A DNA stretch of 64,000 nt, from assembly GCF_000308455.1 (NCBI RefSeq), contig NZ_BAFP01000110.1, positions 53,440-117,439 on the forward strand, read 5' to 3'. How positions within the stretch are numbered: position 1 is the stretch's first letter; each line of letters begins with the position of its first letter. The stretch comes from Nocardia abscessus NBRC 100374 (GTDB lineage: Bacteria > Actinomycetota > Actinomycetes > Mycobacteriales > Mycobacteriaceae). Positions 58,432 to 64,000 of this stretch are shown piece after piece. The notes under the pieces are model-generated. The model worked only from the letters and a program-made list of their open reading frames with translations. It had not been told where the DNA came from and ran no database searches. The translations under genes and the position numbers were made by a program.

Positions 58432-58647
58432 TCAGGAGATGACGGCGATCAGGTGGCCCGCCTTGATCGCGTCGCCTTCCTTGACACCGACCGACGTCAC
58501 AGTGCCGCTGGACTCCGCGAGCACCGGGATCTCCATCTTCATGGACTCGAGGATCACCAAAGTGTCGCCCTCCTGGACTTCGTCGCCCTCCTGGACGACC
58601 ACCTGGTACACGACCGACACCAGCTCGGCGAGCACTTCCTCAGCCAT
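58432..58647 (-). CDS. Biotin/lipoyl attachment protein (TB7.3-like)
   Basis: 71 residues, same length as mycobacterial TB7.3 (Rv3221c). The entire protein is one biotinyl domain, with the modified lysine in 'LVILESMKMEIPVLAESSGT' and 'VGVKEGDAIKAGHLIAVIS' completing the barrel. The MKM motif with a preceding ESMKMEIP indicates biotin rather than lipoate. It is a stand-alone carrier; which carboxylase it serves is not known. The ATG at 58647 gives the exact family start. It precedes pdtaS by 17 bases, likely in one transcript. Confidence 0.95.
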   Translation of the reverse strand: MAEEVLAELVSVVYQVVVQEGDEVQEGDTLVILESMKMEIPVLAESSGTVTSVGVKEGDAIKAGHLIAVIS

Positions 58648-58737
58648 GGCACCCCATTCACTCGTTGGCCTGCATCCGCTGACGGTACAGCCAACCACAC
58701 GTGAAAGAATGGCCTTCAACCAGAAGGGAGACTACTC

Positions 58738-58812
58738 ATGGGTAAGCGCGGACGTAAGAAGCGTAGCCGCAAGGGGAACGCAGCCAACCACGGCAAGCGG
58801 CCCAACGCCTGA
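58738..58812 (+). CDS. Ribosomal protein bL37 (24 residues)
   Basis: Twenty-four codons from ATG 58738 to TGA 58812: 'MGKRGRKKRSRKGNAANHGK' followed by RPNA. Half the residues are K or R. AGAAGGGAG lies at 58722-58730. It matches, as I recall it, the 24-residue bL37 found in the mycobacterial 50S subunit, which also ends 'ANHGKRPNA'. The location between the biotinyl-protein gene and the anti-sigma gene is the same as in mycobacteria as far as I remember. It binds 23S rRNA. It is too short for standard gene callers. Confidence 0.82.
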   Translation: MGKRGRKKRSRKGNAANHGKRPNA

Positions 58813-58891
58813 GCGCGACGCTCGGCGCCGAAAGCACGAAGCGGCACGCACTTCCGGCTGGAAGGCGTGCCGCTCGCGTTGCACGGACCGG

Positions 58892-59182
58892 CTAGTCCGA
58901 GGTCTCGACCGACGTCTCGCTGGTGACGACTGTCCGGCGGATCTCGATCGTCAAACGCTCCCGCAGCGAATCGGGCGCGCGGTCGCCCCCGCACTTGCGG
59001 CTGAGCAAGCCCTTGATCTTCTCCTCGATGCCGTAAGCCTCGATACAGGGGCTGCAGTGCTCCATGTGGTGCTGCAACCGGGCACGAGTCGCCTCGTCGC
59101 ACTCCCCGTCGAGCATCAACCACACGTCGGCGAGTACCGCCGTGCAGTCGAGCTCCATGTCGGGGTCCCGCTCGGTACTCAC
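58892..59182 (-). CDS. rshA: ZAS-family anti-sigma factor (RshA/RsrA)
   Basis: 96 residues. The zinc anti-sigma motif is visible: 'LQHHMEHCSPCIEAYGIEEK' (H..HxxxCxxC) and a second 'SRKCGGD'. RshA/RsrA binds zinc and holds SigH under reducing conditions; oxidation of the cysteines releases it. The GTG start overlaps the sigH stop as GTGA, so production is coupled to that of the sigma factor. The counterpart is M. tuberculosis Rv3221A (recalled). Confidence 0.93.
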   Translation of the reverse strand: MSTERDPDMELDCTAVLADVWLMLDGECDEATRARLQHHMEHCSPCIEAYGIEEKIKGLLSRKCGGDRAPDSLRERLTIEIRRTVVTSETSVETSD

Positions 59183-59931
59183 TGCTTGACCTCCTGGCGT
59201 TCCCCCGAACGGTTGAATCCACGCTCGCGCGCCACATCGGCGAGCAAACCCTTCAATTGTTTCCGGCCCCGATGCAGCCGGGACATCACCGTACCGATGG
59301 GGGTGCCCATGATGTCGGCGATCTCCTTGTACGGAAAGCCCTCGACGTCCGCGTAATACACCGCCATCCGGAACTCCTCCGGCAACTCCTGCAGCGCGGC
59401 CTTGATGTCATCGTCCGGCAGCGCGTCCAGCGCCTCGACCTCGGCCGAGCGCAGCCCCTGTGAGGTGTGCTCCGCGGTCGCGGCCAGTTGCCAGTCGGTG
59501 ATCTCGTCGGTCGGGTACTGCGCGGGCTGGCGCTGCTTCTTGCGGTAGGAGTTGATGTAGGTGTTGGTCAGGATCCGGTACAGCCACGCCCGGAGGTTGG
59601 TGCCCTCCCGGAACGACTTGAACCCCTGAAACGCCTTGACGTAGGTCTCCTGGACCAGGTCCTCGGCATCCGCCGGGTTCCTGGTCATGCGCAGCGCGGC
59701 GCCGTAGAGCTGGTCCAGCAGCGGGAGCGCGTCCCGCTCGAACCGCTGTGCCAGCTCGGCATCGTCGACGGCGGTGACATCGTCGGCCACCACGTCATCG
59801 TCGCTCGTCACACCTGTCCCTTCGATCGCCGTACCTGCCAAATCTACCGGTATCGGCATATCGAGGGAGAACCCGCCTTCCGTCGGGGACACCTCGGTCC
59901 CCAGCGGACGGTCGTCGAGCAGTACGGGCAC
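59179..59931 (-). CDS. sigH: Thiol-stress ECF sigma factor SigH/SigR
   Basis: 250 residues. The ECF core spans ~60-245: region 2 'LLDQLYGAALRMTRNPADAE', 'DLVQETYVKAFQGFKSFREG', 'TNLRAWLYRILTNTYINSYR', and region 4 'ELPEEFRMAVYYADVEGFPY', 'KEIADIMGTPIGTVMSRLHR'. It controls thioredoxin and other oxidative and heat stress genes. The GTG at 59931 is chosen because GAAGGAG abuts the ATG at 59937, so only the GTG six bases on has normal spacing. The N-terminal ~55 residues are extra compared with M. tuberculosis SigH (216 residues). A SigH-type promoter lies at 60006-60032. Confidence 0.93.
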   Translation of the reverse strand: MPVLLDDRPLGTEVSPTEGGFSLDMPIPVDLAGTAIEGTGVTSDDDVVADDVTAVDDAELAQRFERDALPLLDQLYGAALRMTRNPADAEDLVQETYVKAFQGFKSFREGTNLRAWLYRILTNTYINSYRKKQRQPAQYPTDEITDWQLAATAEHTSQGLRSAEVEALDALPDDDIKAALQELPEEFRMAVYYADVEGFPYKEIADIMGTPIGTVMSRLHRGRKQLKGLLADVARERGFNRSGERQEVKQ

Positions 59932-60005
59932 AGGCATCTCCTTCACGTCTCCATAGGGCCTGCTCACGGCGGTGAAAAGCATTCCGAGCGCTATGTACCG
60001 GCTAC

Positions 60006-60032
60006 AACATGCGCGGGGCTTCGGGTGTTCCC
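60006..60032 (-). promoter_or_regulatory. SigH-type autoregulatory promoter
   Basis: On the minus strand, GGGAAC (60032-60027), 18 bases, GTT (60008-60006). This matches the SigH/SigR consensus GGAA(C/T)-N18-GTT. It lies 75 bases before the sigH start, and autoregulation of this sigma factor is known in Streptomyces and Mycobacterium. Confidence 0.75.
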
Positions 60033-60056
60033 GGCGCCGCCGCTAAGGTTTCGGCC

Positions 60057-60551
60057 ATGGCAGCAGGCTCGACTCCGGCGATCCGCGCGTTGACCCAGGC
60101 GAAGGTGTCCCACCGTGTGCACGCCTACAAGCACGATCCGCGGGCCGACTCCTACGGCACCGAGGCGGTCGACGCGCTGGCCGGTGAACTGGGGGTCGTG
60201 GCCGAGCAGATCTTCAAGACCTTGGTCATCGAGCTGGCCACCGGTTCGCTCGCGGTGGCCGTGCTTCCGGTGCCGAACACGTTGTCGCTCAAAGCCGCCG
60301 CCGCGGCGCTCGGCGCGTCGAAGGCGAGCATGGCGGACAAGACCAGGGCGGAGAAGACGACCGGATACGTACTCGGCGGCATCTCACCACTCGGTCAGCG
60401 CAAACCGCTGCCCACCGTGATCGACCATTCGGCGCTGACCTGGGACCGGGTCCTGTGCAGCGCGGGTCGGCGCGGATTGGAGATCGAGCTCGCGCCCGCC
60501 GATCTGGTCCGGCTCACCGCGGCGGTGACCGCACCCGTGACATCCGCGTAA
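60057..60551 (+). CDS. ybaK: YbaK-family aminoacyl-tRNA deacylase
   Basis: 164 residues, full YbaK/Cys-tRNA(Pro) deacylase: 'AIRALTQAKVSHRVHAYKHD', 'GTEAVDALAGELGVVAEQIF', the lysine in 'KTLVIELATGSLAVAVLPV', and 'GGISPLGQRKPLPTVIDHSA' near the end. It clears mischarged Cys-tRNA(Pro). The start at 60057 follows a TAAGGT -10 hexamer by seven bases, so transcription is probably leaderless. It is divergent from sigH; the SigH promoter lies in the same gap. Confidence 0.92.
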   Translation: MAAGSTPAIRALTQAKVSHRVHAYKHDPRADSYGTEAVDALAGELGVVAEQIFKTLVIELATGSLAVAVLPVPNTLSLKAAAAALGASKASMADKTRAEKTTGYVLGGISPLGQRKPLPTVIDHSALTWDRVLCSAGRRGLEIELAPADLVRLTAAVTAPVTSA

Positions 60552-60617
60552 TTCGGCCACCATCGCCGCGATCTGTGCGTTACTGAACAGGCCAAATCGA
60601 TACGACTCGAGGATGTG

Positions 60618-60914
60618 ATGCGAATGATGTCCCAGCGTCTGCGCACCGTGATCGTCGCGTTGTCCGGAGCTCTCGTCTTGGCCCTCGGTTCGTTCCTCGC
60701 ACCCGAGGTCGCCGCCGCACCGAACACCCCACCGGTCACGCAGGTCAGCGATTCCGTATTCGACTTCGACGGCCAAGGCTCGAAAAGTGACGACAAGGCA
60801 GGCAAGGCCGAGAAGCTCAGCGGCAATGTCACCACCAAGCTGATCGACCTGGTCGCCGGAATCATCAAATGCGGGCTGAATATCGCCTCACCCAGCGTGA
60901 AGTGCTCGCTGTAA
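60618..60914 (+). CDS. Small secreted protein, unknown
   Basis: 98 residues with a signal peptide ('SQRLRTVIVALSGALVLALG', cleavage in 'APEVAAAP'). The mature part of about 65 residues has 'VSDSVFDFDGQGSKSDDKAG' and a C-terminal amphipathic stretch 'KLIDLVAGIIKCGLNIASPS' with a cysteine pair. No family recognised. ATG at 60618 (GAGGA four bases upstream) and 60624 (ten bases) are both possible starts. It precedes the first copy of the 110-bp repeat. Confidence 0.6.
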   Translation: MRMMSQRLRTVIVALSGALVLALGSFLAPEVAAAPNTPPVTQVSDSVFDFDGQGSKSDDKAGKAEKLSGNVTTKLIDLVAGIIKCGLNIASPSVKCSL

Positions 60915-60956
60915 TTTCTGCCAGCGCCTGCGGCGCTGGGTGTTCGCGGCCCCTCT

Positions 60957-61073
60957 ATGGCTCGCATCCGAGCGACCACCGCTTGCGACTTCGTCGCGGA
61001 CGCGGCGGCCGCTCGGACGCGAGCCGGGCCGCGAACGGCGCATGCTCGGTCTCGCTGCGCCCGAAACCGGGAG
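60957..61073 (-). repeat. Intergenic repeat of ~110 bp, copy 1 (inverted)
   Basis: The reverse complement of this stretch aligns with 63788-63897 at about 80% by hand, with shared blocks CGGCCCGGCTCGCGTC, GAGCGGCCGCCG and GCGACGAAG. The two copies are in opposite orientation and flank the SRAP and aldehyde dehydrogenase genes. Together with its surroundings it fills the 337-base gap 60915-61251, where I see no gene. Confidence 0.75.
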
Positions 61074-61251
61074 TTGAGCCTGTGTGGTTGCGCAGGCGGC
61101 AACTCCGGCACCTGAGCTCGCCGAGTATCGCCGGACAACGAGCAAACGCTGCGGCTATGGCTTAGGCGCGGATGCGACAGCCATTGGACACCGGCCGGGA
61201 TATCGCCGTGCTCGCAAACGGCGTGGGCGGACGCGGATGGGCAGCATGCGC

Positions 61252-62040
61252 TCACAGCAGGCTGATCTGCTCGGCTTCCTTCTGATCCTCTACTCGGGCA
61301 AGTAGTTCCGGGCCGTTGTTGCGCACGCTGTTGACCAGCATGGGCACCGGCCGGGGCACGATTCCGGCGACCGCGTCCTCCGACGGCGTCTCCAGCAGGC
61401 TCGCGGGGGCCGGGTGATCCGGGTCCAGCCACGCCGCCCAGTGCTCCCGCGGCATGGGCAGCGGCATCCGGTCGTGGATTCGGGTCAGATCGCCGACCGC
61501 ATCGGTGGTCAGGATGGTGCACGACAGCAGCGGCTCGCTCTCCGGCTGAGACCGGTCGCGCCAGATAGACCACAGACCGGCCATGTAGAGACGGGAACCG
61601 TCGGCGTTGGCCATGTAGTACGGGTGCTTGGCGACTTTGCCTTTCGCGCCCTTCTCGCCGTTCGGCTCGACCACCCACTCGTACCAGCCGTCCATCGGCA
61701 CCAGGCAGCGCCGGTACTTCACCGCGTCACGGAAGGACGGCGTGCCGGCGGCCTTGTCGGCGCGCGCGTTGAACAGCGGTTTTCCCTTGACCGGGACGCC
61801 GGGCTCGGCGGCCTTGGTCCATACCGGGATCAGTCCCCAGCGCATGCGCCGGATACGGCGCTTCGGGTCGTCGTCCTTGCGGCCGTGGTCGTGTCGCTCG
61901 ACCACGGTGAGGACCTGGGTCGTCGGAGCTACGTTGTAGTTGGTGAAAGAACTCTGGTCGGCGGCCTCGGTCTCATCGATCGCATCCAACTCGACCGCGA
62001 GCCTGCCCGGGTTGGTCGTGGTCGCATATCGTCCGCACAT
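61252..62040 (-). CDS. SRAP-family abasic-site processing protein (HMCES/YedK-like)
   Basis: 262 residues. The catalytic cysteine is residue 2 (MCGRYA). Other SRAP landmarks are 'NYNVAPTTQVLTVVE', 'MRWGLIPVWTKAAEPG', 'NARADKAAGTPSFRDAVKYR', 'RCLVPMDGWYEWVVEP' and 'IHDRMPLPMPREHWAAWLDP', the last carrying the active-site histidine. The protein forms a covalent link with abasic sites in single-stranded DNA. The start at 62040 is fixed by the need for Cys2. It is divergent from the aldehyde dehydrogenase gene. Confidence 0.94.
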   Translation of the reverse strand: MCGRYATTTNPGRLAVELDAIDETEAADQSSFTNYNVAPTTQVLTVVERHDHGRKDDDPKRRIRRMRWGLIPVWTKAAEPGVPVKGKPLFNARADKAAGTPSFRDAVKYRRCLVPMDGWYEWVVEPNGEKGAKGKVAKHPYYMANADGSRLYMAGLWSIWRDRSQPESEPLLSCTILTTDAVGDLTRIHDRMPLPMPREHWAAWLDPDHPAPASLLETPSEDAVAGIVPRPVPMLVNSVRNNGPELLARVEDQKEAEQISLL

Positions 62041-62207
62041 ATACCGATAGTCCCACCCGCCACCGACAGAGTCGGAGACAATTGGTCCATAGCTGGTGAC
62101 CTGTTGAGAGTTGTGGCATAGCATTCTCTCATCGGAAGGGCGGGGCTGCCCGTCCACTCGGACTTGCGTATCGACCGTCCACCGCAGACGGCAAGAGGAG
62201 ATCAACT

Positions 62208-63716
62208 GTGACATCCACCGACACCAAACCAGCCGACCACGACACGGCACTGACGTCGGTCAATCCGGCGACGGGCGAGGTGATCGGCACGCACGTCATC
62301 GCCGACGACGACGCGGTGGCCGCCGCGGTCGCCAAGGCCCGCGCCGCGGCCGCCACCTGGGGCGCGCTGAGTTTCGACGAACGGCGCACGCACCTGCTGC
62401 GCTGGTCGAGCAAGCTGGTGCAGAACTCGGAGAAGTTCTGCGAGCTGATCCACGCCGAGAACGGCAAGCCGCTCGACGACGCCTTCCTGGAATTGATGCT
62501 TGCGCTCGAGCACATCTCCTGGGCGGCCAAGAACGCCAAGAAGGTGCTCGGCCCCAAGCGGGTCTCCCCCGGCGCGCTGATGTCGAACTTCAGCGCCCGG
62601 CTCGAGCAGCGCCCGCTCGGCGTCGTCGGCGTGATCGGACCGTGGAACTATCCGGTCTACACGCCGAACGGTTCCATCGCCTACGCGCTGGCCGCGGGTA
62701 ACACCGTCGTGTTCAAGCCGAGCGAATACTCCACCGGCATCGGCAACTTCCTCGCCGACGCGTTCGCCGAAGCCAACCCCGAACTGCCCGAGGGCGTCTT
62801 CAGCACGATCAACGGCTACGCCGCCACCGGCGCGGCGCTGGTCCGCTCCGACGTCGACAAGATCGCGTTCACCGGCTCCACCGCCACCGGCAAGCGGATC
62901 ATGGCCGCCGCCGCGGAGCGGCTCACCCCGGTGCTGCTGGAGTGCGGCGGCAAGGACGCGGTGATCGTCGCCGCCGACGCGGACGTCAAGGCCGCGGCGG
63001 ACGCGGTCGCCTGGGGCGCCACCGCCAACAGCGGCCAGACCTGCGCGGGCGTGGAGCGGGTCTACGTGGACCGCTCGGTGCGCGAAGAGTTCGTCGCCGA
63101 GGTCAAGCGCATCCTCACCGACGTCAAGCCCGGTTCCGACGACAAGGCCGCCTATGGCCCGATGACCATGCCGAGCCAGGTCGACATCGTGCGCCGCCAC
63201 ATCGAGGACGCGCTGAAGAACGGCGGCACCGCGGTGCTCGGCGGACCGGAGTCGGTCAAGGCGCCGTTCATCGAACCGGTGGTGCTGGTCGACACCGACG
63301 AGAGTTCCGAGGCGGTGGCCGAGGAGACCTTCGGCCCGACCATCACCATCCGCACCGTCGACGGCGTGGACGAGGCGGTCGAGCTGGCCAACAACTCCAA
63401 GTACGGGTTGTCCTCGGCGGTCTACTCGAAGAAGAACGGCCTGGACATCGCGCGCAGGCTGCGCGTCGGCGCCACCTCGGTGAACTCCGTGCTGGCCTTC
63501 GCCGCCATCCCCGGCCTGCCCTTCGGCGGCGTCGGCGATTCCGGCATCGGCCGCATCCACGGCGAGCCTGGTCTGCGCGAGTTCGCCCGCCCGCACTCGA
63601 TCGCGGTGCAGCGCTTCACCGTTCCCGGCATGGCGCTGCTGAGCTACAGCCGCACCGACTCCACGATGAAGCTGCTGCGCAAGCTCGTTCCCTTCCTGCA
63701 CGGGCGGCACAAGTAA
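62208..63716 (+). CDS. Aldehyde dehydrogenase family protein
   Basis: 502 residues. NAD(P)-dependent ALDH motifs: 'GVVGVIGPWNYPVYTPNGSI', 'NTVVFKPSEYSTGIGNFLAD', 'IAFTGSTATGKRIMAAAAER', the catalytic Glu in 'VLLECGGKDAVIVAADADVK' and catalytic Cys in 'TANSGQTCAGVERVYVDRSV'. 'ETFGPTITIRTVDGVDEAVE' follows. It oxidises an aldehyde to the acid; the C-terminal ~25 residues (after 'FTVPGMALLSY') suggest the long-chain/hydrophobic ALDH type common in Nocardia, but the substrate is unknown. A strong hairpin follows the stop. Confidence 0.92.
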   Translation: MTSTDTKPADHDTALTSVNPATGEVIGTHVIADDDAVAAAVAKARAAAATWGALSFDERRTHLLRWSSKLVQNSEKFCELIHAENGKPLDDAFLELMLALEHISWAAKNAKKVLGPKRVSPGALMSNFSARLEQRPLGVVGVIGPWNYPVYTPNGSIAYALAAGNTVVFKPSEYSTGIGNFLADAFAEANPELPEGVFSTINGYAATGAALVRSDVDKIAFTGSTATGKRIMAAAAERLTPVLLECGGKDAVIVAADADVKAAADAVAWGATANSGQTCAGVERVYVDRSVREEFVAEVKRILTDVKPGSDDKAAYGPMTMPSQVDIVRRHIEDALKNGGTAVLGGPESVKAPFIEPVVLVDTDESSEAVAEETFGPTITIRTVDGVDEAVELANNSKYGLSSAVYSKKNGLDIARRLRVGATSVNSVLAFAAIPGLPFGGVGDSGIGRIHGEPGLREFARPHSIAVQRFTVPGMALLSYSRTDSTMKLLRKLVPFLHGRHK

Positions 63717-63730
63717 GAACCCGCCCCGGG

Positions 63731-63762
63731 ACCGGGTGCTCGACGTGCGTCGAGTACCCGGT
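63731..63762. terminator. Hairpin after aldehyde dehydrogenase gene
   Basis: ACCGGGTGCTCGAC (63731-63744) pairs with GTCGAGTACCCGGT (63749-63762) over 14 bp with one G-T wobble and a 4-base loop. It starts 14 bases after the stop codon. No U-tract. Confidence 0.85.
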
Positions 63763-63787
63763 CCACACATAGGGGCAAATCCCCCGG

Positions 63788-63897
63788 CTCCCGGTTGCGG
63801 GCGAAGCGAGACCAAGCATTGCTACTCGCGGCCCGGCTCGCGTCTGAGCGGCCGCCGTGTATGCGACGAAGGACAAGCGGCGTTCGAGGCGAGCCAA
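63788..63897 (+). repeat. Intergenic repeat of ~110 bp, copy 2
   Basis: Homologous to 60957-61073 in the opposite orientation, about 80% by hand. It begins CTCCCGGTTGCGGGC and ends near GCGAGCC. Neither copy contains an open frame with a ribosome site. The remaining ~100 bases of the window hold nothing recognisable. Confidence 0.75.
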
Positions 63898-64000
63898 CAG
63901 CCCTCGCACCACGCGGACGAGATCCGGCCATCACCAACCGTGTGCACCCGAGAGCAAGTTCCCACCACTACGCGCCCAGCGCACCTCAACCACGTCTTTC

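Overview
The window is high-GC actinobacterial chromosome, most likely Nocardia or a close relative in the Mycobacteriales. The evidence is an EspG/WXG/DUF3558 type VII-secretion neighbourhood, a Scr1-type XRE/DUF397 pair, a WhiB1 almost identical to the mycobacterial protein as I remember it, and a 40-60 kb block in the same order as M. tuberculosis Rv3205c-Rv3223c (recalled, not searched). No rRNA, tRNA, IS element, phage module or CRISPR array was found.

Layout. 0.2-5.5 kb: a compact ten-gene gas vesicle operon (Y-like, Z-like, A, F, G, O, J, L, S, K), mostly with ATGA/GTGA overlaps. 5.4-6.1 kb: two copies of a small inverted-repeat element. 6.1-17.7 kb: accessory genes, including a VTT membrane protein, a GNAT-AAA+ fusion, a secreted cupin, a TetR regulator, a Tat-exported purple acid phosphatase, a TfoX-like protein, an orphan VirB6/TrbL-like membrane protein, and two NAD(P)-binding enzymes around a GlxA-type regulator.

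17.7-28.2 kb: nitrate/nitrite assimilation. The minus-strand operon narK-nirB-nirD-uroporphyrinogen-III synthase/wHTH-sirohydrochlorin chelatase joins nitrate uptake, nitrite reductase and siroheme supply. A GlnR-type box lies upstream. A second narK and a GntR/MFS pair follow.

28.4-35.2 kb: an AT-richer cluster related to type VII secretion, with no secretion core. Two units start with the same duplicated pair (DUF3558 lipoprotein plus a 127-residue protein) but carry different cargo: PPE-like protein plus EspG in one; YbaB-like, EspC-like, a 264-residue membrane-hairpin protein and a four-helix membrane protein in the other. 35.4-39.9 kb: a secreted protein, Scr1/DUF397, three Nocardia-type unknowns and a CHAP hydrolase.

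40.1-60 kb: the mycobacterium-like block: MoeZ, a DUF3152 metallopeptidase, TetR, DUF3107, a ferritin-like protein, RhlE, a beta-propeller protein, a histidine phosphatase, a diacylglycerol kinase-like protein, WhiB1 with a CRP-type site, PdtaS, a biotinyl protein, a 24-codon gene for ribosomal protein bL37, and SigH with its ZAS anti-sigma factor behind a SigH-type promoter. 60-64 kb: YbaK, a small secreted protein, an SRAP peptidase and an aldehyde dehydrogenase. Two inverted copies of a ~110-bp intergenic repeat flank the last two.
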